In this document: positions 1 through 10,549 of the stretch, piece after piece
Numbering within the stretch: the first letter of the stretch is position 1
Layout of the letters: every line of letters begins with the position of its first letter
Assembly (NCBI GenBank): GCA_029891345.1
Contig: CM057009.1
Span: 228,957,120-229,021,119, forward strand
Length of the DNA: 64,000 nucleotides
DNA from: Dryococelus australis
Lineage: Eukaryota > Arthropoda > Insecta > Phasmatodea > Phasmatidae
Direction: 5' to 3'
Translations under genes and position numbers: made by a program
Notes under the pieces: model-generated
The model's database searches: none
Told to the model about the DNA's origin: nothing
What the model saw: the letters and a program-made list of their open reading frames with translations, nothing else

Positions 1-217
1 AGCACTTTTAAAGGCCGTTCCAACAGGCATTAACAACTAATAAATATATATAATTGTAGCATCAGGCTTTAAATTTTGAGGGTGGTGGAATGTATTCACT
101 GTATTTATTGTTCACATTTCAATTTTTATATTAAAAAGCAGTAGGAAGACTGAAATTGGATGAAAAGAAAAATTTAGAAGGGTCTTAAAAAGTGCTCACT
201 TTACCGTGAACAGCCTA
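1..217. repeat. MITE family A, fragment cut by the window edge
   Basis: Bases 187-214 match, in the same orientation, the right-end terminal inverted repeat of the elements at 8,706-9,129 and (degraded) 62,567-62,968. Key bases are AAAGTGCTCACTTTACCGTGAAC. The first bases of the window (AGCACTTTTAAA) look like the inner part of the left terminal repeat, so most of a short copy is present. It has no coding capacity and is probably a non-autonomous DNA transposon; no transposase family can be named from the sequence. Confidence 0.6.
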
Positions 218-399
218 TATTGTTTTTTACATTGAATTTTCTCAGGTGCCCCATAAACTTTCGGATACTTTCTGAATGTTCAGGAATGTATTCCCGAATA
301 ATAATAATATATTATTATAATAAACAGAATATCTCAATGCTCCGCAATTAGAAGGTACAGTTAGTCGACTGTAATACGCTAATGCTATGTCTATAATCT

Positions 400-745
400 G
401 CGTGCTCGTGAATCAGAGGGAGTCTTAAGATTTACACTCTGATATTAACACTGCACGACCTGGGGTGCCTGGATGTGTCTCATCGTCGCCAACGTGAATA
501 CCTCCTCGACAGTGGCAGGGGCTGGCGTCGAAGTGGGGACCACTGGCCTGGTCGTCCTCCCTCAAGTCATCCCGTCGTCCCTTTGAATCAAGATGGCCGC
601 GAGCCACCATCGCCCTAGCCTTTTGTAGGGGCACGCCTGACCTCACTACCTTCCTTCGCGGGGGGTTTACAAACAGCCGGGCTGGCCTGCCGAGGTCGTG
701 CCATCCTGGACTCTCCAGCGTCGCCTGCCAACCCTGGCTAATTAT
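400..745 (+). repeat. diverged fragment of the 9,953/20,115 LTR-like repeat
   Basis: This is a GC-rich island in AT-rich DNA. The stretch from about 480 to 560 resembles the middle of the repeat at 10,265-10,345 (both end in a GGTCGTCCTCC/GGTGGTCCTCC-like run). The part at 655-740 (a TTTACAAACAGC-like stretch, then GCCTGCCGAGGTCGTGC) matches 10,460-10,530 and 20,560-20,640. The start and the terminal CACA are not preserved. Open frames here are by-products of GC richness. Confidence 0.5.
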
Positions 746-759
746 GACAACGCCACTAT

Positions 760-1175
760 GAAAAATAGTCAGGCGGTGAATAATTTACATTGTATAATAT
801 TAAGTCTTGAAAATAAGAGACTGGAAATTTAGTAAGTTAATGAAAGACTTTTTGCATAATTCTGCTGTAGTACTCTATGTACATTTTAAGCATAACTTTT
901 AAAAAGTGTAGAATTAGTTAAAACATAAGATTTTTATTTGACATATCCTATGCCAGGTCTGCCGTTTTAACGGTATTCATACGTTTTTACAAATTTTTAA
1001 CACACTAGAGAAATCCAAAACGAAATGTTAGGTGGCGGTTTTTTTTTTCATTTGCATTTGTATTTGAATTTGCGCAAAGTGGATGCTGCCTACATGCGAC
1101 AATAGCACCCACAGCGAAGTATGTCAGTTGCACTGATTCATTTGTTTTCATAGATTCTTACTTCTTACAACGGAG
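760..1175. other. no gene; piece of the 2 kb dispersed repeat plus unassigned AT-rich DNA
   Basis: Bases 780-960 align with 28,613-28,780, the opening of the second dispersed-repeat copy. The homology then breaks off and resumes at about 1,770, so 1,000-1,760 is present in this copy only. I see no coding potential. Confidence 0.4.
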
Positions 1176-1256
1176 GTGAATAATTAAGCAAAATACTTTG
1201 AACAAATGTTATTGCTTCAATAGTGTATGTCCAAAATATTTTGCTTAATTATTCAC
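1176..1256. repeat. 81-bp hairpin element with near-perfect 25-bp inverted arms
   Basis: Arm 1 is 1,176-1,200 (GTGAATAATTAAGCAAAATA, then CTTTG). Arm 2 is 1,232-1,256, its reverse complement with a single mismatch. The loop is 31 bp. It lies inside the segment missing from the sister repeat copy at 28.8 kb. It could be a very short foldback transposon or an internal deletion derivative of one. Confidence 0.6.
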
Positions 1257-1974
1257 TGGCGCAGGTATACAATTATCTACATATTTCTGATCGTGGCTGT
1301 ATGATCACATTTAAAGGCCAAGGCTATTATTGAAAAGAACCTTCGCTTCGAATTGTCATTTTTACTGATGCCATCCGATTTTCAGGTCTGTATTTGGCGT
1401 TTGGTATTGATATCACAGTGGTGAGTAAACGAAAATCATCGCCGATACAGTTGTTGTATAACGAAAGTTTAAGTGTGAGTGGAGATAAAAATTTCCGTGG
1501 TTTTTACATTCCAAACCAAAACAACTACATTATATATGTAAACGTCTGCCATGTCCACTTTTTTTCCTGCAATTTTCAATTTTTTTTTAATTTCAAGTAT
1601 TTTACAGGATTTGACCAAATGGTTCCAGGATTTTACCGGATTTGTATACACAGGAACCAGGATTGCAGCTTCAGGGCTGGTGGCAGCCCTGTCCTATGCA
1701 TATAAAAGTTATATGGTTACCAGAAACATGCATACATTCTTGGAACTATAAATGATACATGCAAATTGAATTTCATGGGCCTGGTCTTAATAGTTCGCAA
1801 ATTATATTCACCGATGACTAAAAATATTTGTTTGCTCACAGCCTGACTTGCTACATAATTTAAAAAAATATATAAAAAAAATTAGATTTGGCCTTAAGCG
1901 TTCAGACTCCAAACGAAAAAAATAATGAAAGGTTAAAAATACAACATTTAAGTAGTTGGCAAGATCTGTATTCG

Positions 1975-2045
1975 ATGGTCCAGTGGTTAGTATGCCGGGC
2001 TCCTAGTGCTATGGTCACAAGTTCGAATCCCATACGTGCACGATA
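1975..2045 (+). repeat. tRNA-derived promoter region (SINE head)
   Basis: A-box-like TGGTCCAGTGGTTAGTATGC is at 1,976-1,995 and B-box-like GTTCGAATCC at 2,021-2,030, with spacing normal for a tRNA. No tRNA is called because the anticodon arm and acceptor stem do not fold cleanly and the unit recurs within a dispersed repeat. Confidence 0.6.
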
Positions 2046-2689
2046 AATATTGGTTTTTTAAAATGTTACCGGCTGTCATGGGAATGTGTAAAATTTACCA
2101 AATTTAAACTCTTTGAAAGAAATTAACATTGCAAATGCATTTTAATTAATTTTTTCTGTATTTCGAAAGATTTTTTTTCCGGCATTTTTCAGATATTAAA
2201 TAAAATTAATTTAAATAATTCCAATAATTTATACATATATCACTTCATAGATGACTGATTGGCAGGGCCAGTCAGCCGAGTGGTCAATTTAAGTTCGCAT
2301 GCATTTGACTTGTAGGTCGTCTATACTCAGCCCATTCTCACCCCGCGCGGCGACTGCTGACGTCACTATTTGCCTGTCGCAGCTGGCTCGTGGGGCCTGC
2401 AGGCGCATGAATACCTGTGTAGTTACAAAGCTTGACGACTTCATATTTGTACAAAAGAAAAAGCGAATTCAATAACGCTAATATTTAAAAAAAAATTCCA
2501 TTGAATTGATTATTAAAGTATTAAAATTCGAAAATGTTTTACAAAGACCGGCCTGGAATGTGCTTTACAATAATTTTATGTTCATTTTCGTGTCTGGAAA
2601 ATTACATCTTTAAATTCGTAAATAAATATACAAACAGAATATTCGCGCACTCTAGCGGGCGACGAAGGAACAATGTAGATGATGGAGTG

Positions 2690-3190
2690 GAGCAAATGTG
2701 ACTAATCGAACAAGTGTTAGTAATTGGTAAGGCAAATGAGAGAGACAAGAGAGAAAGTAAAGATAGAAAGCGAATGTGAGAATCAAGAGAGAAAAGGTAG
2801 AGAGTGAAACAACAAAAATGGGAGGACTCCGAGAAAACCTATGGAAGCCTAAGGAATAATGGAGACAAGAGGGAAAGAGATGGAACGAGAGAGTGAAAGA
2901 GAAACGAAAGAGAGTAAGAGAGAGAATGAGAGAGACACAAGAGAAGGAGAGAAATGAAAGTGAGGAAGAGATAGAATGAGATAGACAGAGAAAAGGAGAG
3001 AAAGAGAAAATAAAGAGGGAAAGAAATGGAAAGATAAAAAGAGAGAAATAGAAAGGAAATAGAGAAAGAGAGAAAGAGAAAGGAAATAGAGAAAGATAGA
3101 CACAATAGAAGGAGAGAAAGTGATGGAATGAGTGAGACAAGAGAGAGAATGAGAGACGTCATGAAATTATAGAGCATGAAAAATCGAGAC
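2690..3190 (+). repeat. purine-rich (AGAGAAAG) low-complexity tract
   Basis: About 500 bases are almost entirely A and G on the plus strand. The long minus-strand frames across it (Ser/Leu/Phe-rich) result from this bias and are not genes. The partner tract at 30,170-30,450 is shorter, so the tract has changed length between copies. Confidence 0.75.
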
Positions 3191-3919
3191 AGAAGTGTGG
3201 TATGACATCACAATCGTATGCGCCTTGAAAACACAAGTCCGGTGATACACAACACTTAATACTTACACATTTAAAATTTTATTTATAAAAATATATCTAG
3301 TTTGATAAGAAATAATTTTTAAAATTTTTTTTATTTTATCGATTCTTCATTATGTAGGCTGGAAACATCAAGGAAGCCCCCAAACATTTAAAATATCTCA
3401 AAAGATGGCTTTCGGGGATGTTGGTGCGGCTTTTACTTTATTGAGGGAAAAACGGGAAATTTAAGAACAAAAAGTCACTTTTAAGGCATTTTTGGGCTTA
3501 AACGTACGACTTTGTATGAAAATGAACGATTTTTGAAAAAAGAATGGAAATTTCCAATATAACGGCCAGATCCACGATTCACCAGCCAAAAACGGTGTGC
3601 CCGAACCTACCATTCCCATCTACTTCTGGTTACAGTTTATTCGCGGTTTCATCACACTTTTTGAATCAAACATTTGAAAAATCACCCCTGGTTTGATGTG
3701 TTTGGTTGTTTCTTATTAAATACGTACCGCAAACATTTTAAACTTCTATTATCATAAAAGTATTTTATCTTTAGTTACATTTAACTTTTATTTTAATTTT
3801 GTTTATAAATTAAAAAATTTTGATTTCGAAAAAATGCGAATAATAACCGTAAGAATATGGGTGTGTTGGCAATGCCTACTAAGAAATATTTCTCATGAAA
3901 AATATAATTAAATTGAGTG

Positions 3920-4075
3920 CTCACGAATGCTATCGGCGGGTTTTCTTAAGGTACTCCTGTATCCCTCCCTGCCTTTCATCGCTGTACGATACCCAACCCT
4001 CTTCACTCTAATCGATACAAACGATTTAAGTTATAAGAGCCGCAAAAATCTCTTTCAATTCGAGGGGCCGCAGAA
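3920..4075 (+). repeat. SINE 3' part, first of a tandem pair
   Basis: The stretch 3,995-4,070 (CTTCACTCTAATCG ... AAGTTATAAGAGCCG ... AATCTCTTTCAATTCG) matches the 3' half of the SINE at 4,250-4,345. A reverse-complement copy, including the TACTCCTGTATCC/CGGCGGGTT flank, is at 5,555-5,735. Confidence 0.5.
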
Positions 4076-4345
4076 GTATAGTGTTTAGTCTACTCGCCTT
4101 CCACCAGGGCGAACCAGGTTCGATTCAGGCGGTGTCACTCCCAGGTTTTCGTACGTGGGAATGATGCCAGTCCATGCCTCTGATCGGCTGGTTTTCTCGG
4201 GGACCTCCCGTTTCCTCCACCCTTTCATTCCGTTGTTGCTCTATGCTCACCTCACTTCACCCTCATCGGCTCTCAGTGCCTCGAAGTTATGAGCTGCCCA
4301 AATCTCTTCACTCATTCATTCTTTCAATTCGGCAATCCAATCGGT
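4075..4345 (+). repeat. tRNA-derived SINE
   Basis: A-box-like TAGTGTTTAGTCTACTCGCC is at about 4,079-4,098 and B-box GGTTCGATTC at 4,118-4,127. A family body with CGTGGGAATGATGCCAG follows, then the 3' module shared with 3,995-4,070. The open frame across it is not a gene. Confidence 0.6.
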
Positions 4346-5189
4346 TAACCACCTCGAAAATGTATTGGAATGGGTACAATAATCACCGAGATATTTTCGT
4401 ACCTTCAATAAAGATACGTTCAATACTGCTGTCAGTAACACGAGGAGAATCCGAAGCGCGGAAAAATATTTTCCCGGTTTGATTGGAAACATTCAGCTAT
4501 TTTATATCACTCGAATAATTGAATGACCGGAATAAGGGAGAAATTAGTGATAAAAGCAGGAAACAAGGCCCTTGAATCAGCAAATGAGTGGCTGCCACAC
4601 AGTAGCTAGAAATCTTGCCTCTCACTTGAACGATCCCCAGAGGGTATACTATGGATGTATATATATACAGTACTATTATACTGTTATATAAAACATATGA
4701 CTAAAGTATATTATACTTAAATATAAATATATGTTTATGCTTAGGCATAAGTATCTGCGCGTTTTCTATTTTCTCGGGGCATCTTGTTGTTGCGAATAAA
4801 GTATGAAGGTTTCCTTAGGTAGTTGTCGTGTTTTATATTTTTTTAATTATTATATATTTTTATTTTCTGTCTTATATACACAGTTACAATATTCCTGTTG
4901 ACGGCCGCTTGTCTATTCTGAGTAATAAGCATACTGATTCTCGGCCAACAAATCCCTAGAACTTTTATATCTTCCACTTGATAAATTGGTCGTTTGCACT
5001 GTTTCCAACACTTGCCTCAAGAAAATGAATATCTGCTTGCAGTTCCCGCCAAGGGTAGGGTCTGTGGACGCGATGACGGAAGGCTGGTGTCTAAGCAGAG
5101 CTGGCTGCCCTATCAGAGGGACACTCCTGGCCGACTTGAGTAATGAATATGGTGACTGGAGCAAGGGTGAGGGGAAAATGAGTTCCACC
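4346..5189. other. no gene recognised
   Basis: AT-rich DNA with a run of short AT palindromes at 4,650-4,740. I see no coding or RNA signal. Confidence 0.4.
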
Positions 5190-5330
5190 GAGAAAAATCC
5201 ATTCCCCCGGGCCAGTCAGCGGCATCGTCCGGCACGATTCCCACGCGCGGAAAATCCCCACTGACGATGGAAATTAGACGGCATAAGTGTTCTAGCCACT
5301 GCCTCACTGCTGCTCCTTTGCTAATTCGAG
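5190..5330 (-). repeat. tRNA-derived SINE, reverse orientation
   Basis: Read on the minus strand, a GAGGCAGTGGCTAGAACAC A-box-like stretch (about 5,285-5,305) is followed by a body with CGCGTGGGAATCGTGCCGG. That body resembles the plus-strand SINE at 4,150-4,170. The B box is not clear. Confidence 0.45.
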
Positions 5331-5554
5331 GGCTTTGCCTTTTTCCCTCTGCTTTTTCACTCATTTCCTCTCTTTCACCAGTCATTCCGCTGAACTGAAT
5401 AATGCGAAATTGCTGAATGTTTGCAATAATAAAGGGAAATGTTTTTTCGCACTTCGGTTTCACCTCGTTTAATTTATGGCAGTATCGACTGATTTTTTTA
5501 CATGCACAAAAAATCGAGGTGATCATTGTATCCGATCCAATTCATTTTCGTGGT

Positions 5555-5735
5555 GGACATGGTATTGGATTGCCAAATTGAATGAGGTTTTGGCGGCCCC
5601 TAACTTATCTGGAATCATTGGTGTCGATTAAGGTGAAGTGAGATGGTCATAGTGCGGCGGTAAAATTCAAAAAGTGATATAGGAGTACCTCAAAATAACC
5701 CGCCGATCAACAAACACGATAGCCGGAGTTCCCAC
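5555..5735 (-). repeat. SINE 3' part, reverse orientation
   Basis: Reverse complement of 3,920-4,075. It holds the CTCACTTCACC module (about 5,635) and the GGAGTACCTCAAAATAACCCG flank (5,681-5,701). Together with 3,920-4,075 it forms an imperfect inverted pair around 4.1-5.5 kb. Confidence 0.5.
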
Positions 5736-5749
5736 ATGCGGAAATAAAG

Positions 5750-5830
5750 GTAATACCTACAAGACTCGAACTCTGTTCGTATTGGTGGAAGAGAAGTACA
5801 CTAACCAATACACAACCAGCCACTGTTTGG
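5750..5830 (-). repeat. tRNA-like SINE head, minus strand
   Basis: On the minus strand an A-box-like TATTGGTTAGTGTACTTC (about 5,794-5,811) and a B-box-like GAGTTCGAGTCTT (5,761-5,773) sit at tRNA spacing. The cloverleaf is not convincing, so this is a retroposed derivative rather than a tRNA gene. Confidence 0.45.
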
Positions 5831-7185
5831 ATTGCATTTTGGCACCTTGTGTGCTCGATTCTGCATCATCCATGTAGCTATGTAAAATTATCATATTGAT
5901 AGGGTGTCTGGCCTCCACGGATTTGATTGGTAGAAGGGTGAGATCTAAAATTGGGAGTACGATATCTTTCATGTTTGTTTCGACTTGGCAATTTTTTGTA
6001 TCCATATTTAAATTATTTTCCTGAAATGCTGGTTATGATGGTTTACAGAGGAGAGTTCGCATTTAGGTATGCATTGAAAAGAGGGCTTACATTTATTGCA
6101 GTTGCATTTTTCTCGTAACCAGTTTTACAATATTTTTGGTAATGAATGAGGAGCGAAGATTCAAATATTCACGTTTTCTACTCGTAGTAATCACAGTCCC
6201 GTTTTTAGCCAATGGTGAATGAAGTCTCTAAATTCTATAAATCAAGGAATGTGTTAACTGGTTCGGTGCAGAAGTTACTGTTCGCACAGCTTCAGAATTG
6301 ACTTCAATACGGCCTATACTAACAATGACGATCATACCACTCATACAAGTTGCACAATCCACTATATCCATATCGGTCACGCAGGGCATAGTGATGATAC
6401 AGAACTAAGTGGAAAAACTGTATTTTGCAGATTATTTTCTGGGTCAATATATCGCCCAGTTCATGAGTCACTGTCTCTAAAAAATTTTTTAACGTTTAGG
6501 GTTCTCATCAGTAACCCACTAATTGCCCTCAGGGTGCTGTCACCATGTGATGCAAGAAAACCTGCCAGCCAGCAGAAACATCACCCGAACACATATTTAT
6601 TTTTATCTTTGTGGCACCATGCAGTGCCAATGAGGCGGAAGTATGTTAGCAAGCGTCGGAAATCTTCCTGGTGTTTATGGAGGAAGCAGACCATGTGAGC
6701 ACAAAGTTTGCCACAAAAATTAACAACAATAATGAATGAGCTATAGTTCACTTCCAGCCATTCGAAAATTTTTTTTGCGAATGGTTATGATACACTGACA
6801 TGCCTGGGTAAATATGCGTATGTGTCACTGCAGATTCGAATTTAATGATTGACTGGAATTATTTTATAATCGATATTCCTATTACATCATCATATAACAT
6901 AATATGACATCGTGTAATGCCTGTGTGTAAAGTGGCATTTCTTGCTGAAAGTGCAGAGTTTATCTACCTTAATATTAGAAGCTTTTATTCATCTTGATAT
7001 AGAGCGAACATTCGGAAATAAAATATGTAGTGCTGTTCAGACAGCATAATGTTTCAAGTTCATTCCTGGGAATTTTTCGCCTATTTATGCGAAGGGCGGC
7101 TAAATTCCTCTACCTGCATCTGTGTTCATGAAAGGGTATATGTTTTCAGTTTATAATGTGTTTGGATATCCGCAACACAAGAAGG
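5831..7185. other. no gene recognised
   Basis: Mixed AT-rich sequence without repeats, tRNA-like boxes or a coding frame that I can support. Confidence 0.4.
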
Positions 7186-7441
7186 TTAAATATTATTTCC
7201 ATGAATGGAGGACTGCACTTGTATATGCGGAAGCATGCAGATGGAATAGTCTGTGTGTTTCTTTAACCAAATGTTATAGCACTTTTTGAAAAGTATACTA
7301 AAATTTGCGGGAGTGAATCTCTTAAATACTGCTAGGTAGGAGTTCGAAGCGAATAATATTGCCTCATGTTGGTATATATTTATAGCATTATCGAATGTAC
7401 CAACAACGAATCGGGTGCTAAATGGTCGTCCTAAATACCTA

Positions 7442-7642
7442 TCAAACAGCTCCACAAAATGAACGCAACGGCTTATATACTCGCAAGTAAGCACCTGAAT
7501 ATTCAGTGTCCGCCCATTGTAACTCGTGCGTACCATCTGCTCTACCGACCAACACCAGACTAACATAGGCCAGCAATATGTTTAACATTTTAAGTTTAAA
7601 TATTGTAAGTATATATATATATGTAAAAAATTTAACATGCAT
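7442..7642 (-). CDS. small ORF with signal-peptide-like start, repeat-borne
   Basis: The internal ATG at 7,588 opens a hydrophobic stretch (LNILLAYVSLVLVG) followed by ADGTHELQWAD, the shape of a secreted-protein start. The corresponding frame in the other repeat arm (28,157-28,230) reads LNLLLAYANLALVGKAYG then MHELEW, without an ATG and with a stop soon after. The two peptides keep hydrophobicity and the HEL-W core. It could be the first exon of a small secreted protein captured by the repeat, or a chance frame. No family is recognised. Confidence 0.15.
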   Translation of the reverse strand: MHVKFFTYIYILTIFKLKMLNILLAYVSLVLVGRADGTHELQWADTEYSGAYLRVYKPLRSFCGAV

Positions 7643-8705
7643 ATAATATTTTAATGCTAAACACGACTTATTTTTCAGAATTTTTTAAAATTTAGTATTC
7701 AGATTTAAACATATGTAATTTTTAAGTATTTTATTTACAGCCAAGAGCTTTGTTACACTGACCTTACCAGAAAATTTTACTTACTGCTCATACTTTCTGC
7801 TCTACTGGTCGACATCAGACAAATATATACTGACCATCCATACAATCCATTATATAGGCTAATCCAAGTCATACCAGGCCACTCTACACCCCATCTCCTA
7901 TAACCAAAGAAAAAATTCAATTCAATTGCACTACTCAATACACCAAACACAATATCCATCATAACTCGAGCAACTATACAGCTTAGGCCAACTCAAAAGA
8001 TAAAATCCATTCTACTTTTTCTACCAACCAACACCGCTTATACCAACCAACAATACCACCCACTATAACATAGCATTCCTTACCTATTCGTCCACAGAGA
8101 CCATACAAAACAAAAATACAGCCCATACTAGTGACACAATCAACTTATTCTCGTACCATCCACCATGCCGACTGACACTAGTCAAAATACACTGACCATT
8201 CATACCATACCAAATACTTTAACTCAAACATGCCTTAGCATTACATGCATACATACTGTCCACACCATTCGAAGTACACCAACAATCACAAGACAGATAT
8301 TTTGGAAAAATACCTTTCAACGTACCATCCATGACAACCCAAGCGAACTGATGGCGGGGGAGGAGTAAAGGAGGAGGAAGAAGAGGAGGAGCAGGAGTTA
8401 GTATAAACAAACTTCTTGATGACGTTGAACATGTTTTAGAATGGCTTATCTAATTGTCTAGCTCCATAGATACATCGATTCAATACAATCAGTCAAATAC
8501 ATATTAGTCACTATACCACAGTACCAACCTTTATAACCCAAGTATTACTAGTTCACCTAACATCAATCTCCTATAACCAAAGAAAAATTTAATTCAACCA
8601 TTCTTCAACCCACAGCCACTAAAATATACAAAAAATCATAACTCAAACATGTTTGTCATTACCATCAGACATCAGCCAAATTTCATACCACCCATAAAAT
8701 AAATC

Positions 8706-9129
8706 AAAGGCTGTTCACGATAAACTGAGCACTTTTGAAATGAACCTTAAATAAAAGTTACTGCCCCTGCATGCATATATTTTCATGAATGCACTCAGTG
8801 ACATTCGCCCAGTCATGTTGGTAACGATAGATGGAATGTAGTTCCATATATAAACATAGAATATGATGTTTAAAGTAACAATTTGTGTTAAGCTAAAATT
8901 ATTTCTTTCGCTTCATGTTTTTGAATACATCGAAGTGTAAAAATGAGCTGATTTGTAAAGTATTTACTATGTTAATAATTTCACGGTTTCACTTGACCGA
9001 CACATAAATAAAGTGACGAGGTCTATGTTAATGTTAATTTTCCATAAGGTGGATGAATACAAAACATGTATACAAAAATATTTATAAGTATGGCTTTCAA
9101 AAGTGCTCATTTTACCATGAACCACCTTT
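8706..9129. mobile_element. MITE family A, complete copy in the inverted-repeat arm
   Basis: The left terminal repeat starts AAAGGCTGTTCACGATAAAC (8,706) and the right end is the near-complement of it (9,099-9,129). The arms pair over about 31 bp. The internal 360 bp is non-coding and matches the copy at 62,567-62,968 along its length (shared TTTCACTTGACCGA, AATAAAGTGA). It is absent from the matching site of the other arm near 27,030, which marks it as an insertion. Confidence 0.75.
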
Positions 9130-9952
9130 ACTTGATAATACAAAACAACCCCAGACCGAGTATACTCACCACTCATCCTGTCCACTAGAATTCAAGCTTA
9201 CCTCAGCACACACCCAGTAAAATATACCAAAATCGTAACATCACCATTTCTGTCACATCAACATTACCTTCAGACACCAGCCAATTATATATTAATCACT
9301 ATGTAACCATAGCAAACTTTATAACCCAAGTCATACCAGGCCAACCAACATGCTATCACCTATAACAAAAGAAAAACTGAATTCAACCATTCCACCCATA
9401 CCATCTGCTCTACCAACCATAATCAGAAAAAATATACACACTGATTACTAAAATTCAAGCAGTAATCAGCACACACTGACCTTACAAAAAAAACACACGT
9501 CCAACATGTTTGACATACCATCAGGACCCAGCAAAATATCATGCCAGACATTAATAATATTCACTGTATCAACCATCCACACCAATAAAAATGATAACCA
9601 CTACATCTCAAATAAACGAAACAAAATATGTCTAACCATGCAGAACAGGAGTACTGGGTACTATATCTACCATAACACCAGCAAACTAGTCATGTCACAC
9701 AGATCAGATTGTATATGCAACATAACAACTACTCAATTCATACCACCCCTGCGCCATCCATTAACTCCACCAACCAAAACACACAAGATGACAACCTTCC
9801 AGCATCCCTAACATTAATATAAATCACTCTGCCAACCAACAAAACAGTTAATTAGGCCAGTTATCCTAACTAAAAGCTTATCTTACGAAACTTACCAGGT
9901 AACATACATCCAACATACTTAAAAAAACATATCGATAGCATAATGGTACTGC

Positions 9953-10549
9953 TGTGACCCCTACAGAGGGGTGAGGTCACACACTCAAAGGGGGATTCTA
10001 GTAGACAGAGGTAAAGACACTCGTTTATATAGACTCTACCTTATTCAAAGCAAAAGCAATACAATTACCGTTGAGTAAGTGTGGTTAAACTAATACAACT
10101 ACATTAGTTAGTGGTAAGAAATACTCTGAGTTACTTAAGCGAGTCAAACAAGTAATCTTAACGAACACTTGCTCTTAATGAGCTTATAATTGGCCTTCGC
10201 CTATCCCGATGCCTAGCGCAGCCTGGGTCACCCCATTAGGAAATATAATTACCTTGGGTAACGATGTCGGCATTGAGGAGGATCCCTCAACTGCGGATGC
10301 GGAGGGCGACGGTCCCGGACCTCGGGCACTGGTGGTCCTCCTGTCAGGCGTCGAACCGGCAGGGCCTTTGGCAGACTGGAGAAAGATGGTGCCCCGAATC
10401 GCTATAGTCCTGTACTTATATACTGACGGACCCGAACTCGTAACCCTTTCCCCCGGGAGTGTTTAATAAACAGCTGATCAGGCTTGCCAAGGTCGCGCTT
10501 CACCTAGCATTTAGGCGCCTCCTGCCAAGCCTTGCTGTTGGCAGCCACA
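9953..10549 (+). repeat. solo-LTR-like repeat, copy 1
   Basis: Begins TGTGACCCCTACAG and ends GGCAGCCACA (TG...CA termini). The TATA-like CTTATATACTGACGG at 10,415 lies about 50 bp before an AATAAA at 10,466, the order expected in an LTR. Copy 2 is at 20,115-20,652 and a fragment is at 400-745. I see no clean target-site duplication and no adjacent gag/pol on the same strand. Another reading is a non-autonomous element with short termini. Confidence 0.5.

Larger units (their letters stand above)
1770..3640 (+). repeat. ~2 kb dispersed repeat, copy 1
   Basis: Aligns in the same orientation with 28,830-30,850. Shared landmarks are the GACTTGCTACATAATT run (1,841/28,914), a tRNA-like promoter (1,976/29,384), a TCATAGATGACTG run near 2,246/29,667, a long AG-rich tract (2,690-3,190/30,170-30,450) and a closing AAAATGAACGATTT-like stretch (3,520/30,780). 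It encodes no recognisable protein. With a pol III-like head it may be a large composite SINE or a non-autonomous element; the family is not identified. Confidence 0.65.
7440..9730 (+). repeat. left arm of a long inverted repeat (partner 26,450-28,280)
   Basis: Reverse-complement matches to the partner run through the arm: around 7,490-7,580 with 28,157-28,250, 7,690-7,830 with 27,910-28,070, 9,466-9,560 with 26,620-26,700, and 9,570-9,700 with 26,480-26,620. Subtracting the MITE at 8,706-9,129 leaves about 1.87 kb, equal to the partner's 1.83 kb. The arm is rich in ACCA/CATACCA words. No transposase was found. Confidence 0.65.

Noticed and set aside
2652-3177. Several 84-162-codon minus-strand frames rich in Ser, Leu and Phe
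   Set aside because: They translate the opposite strand of an AG-rich tract; composition alone removes stops, and three overlapping frames are open at once.
7186-7566. 126-codon minus-strand frame
   Set aside because: Overlaps the signal-peptide-like frame in another phase and mostly extends beyond the repeat; no motif or conservation.
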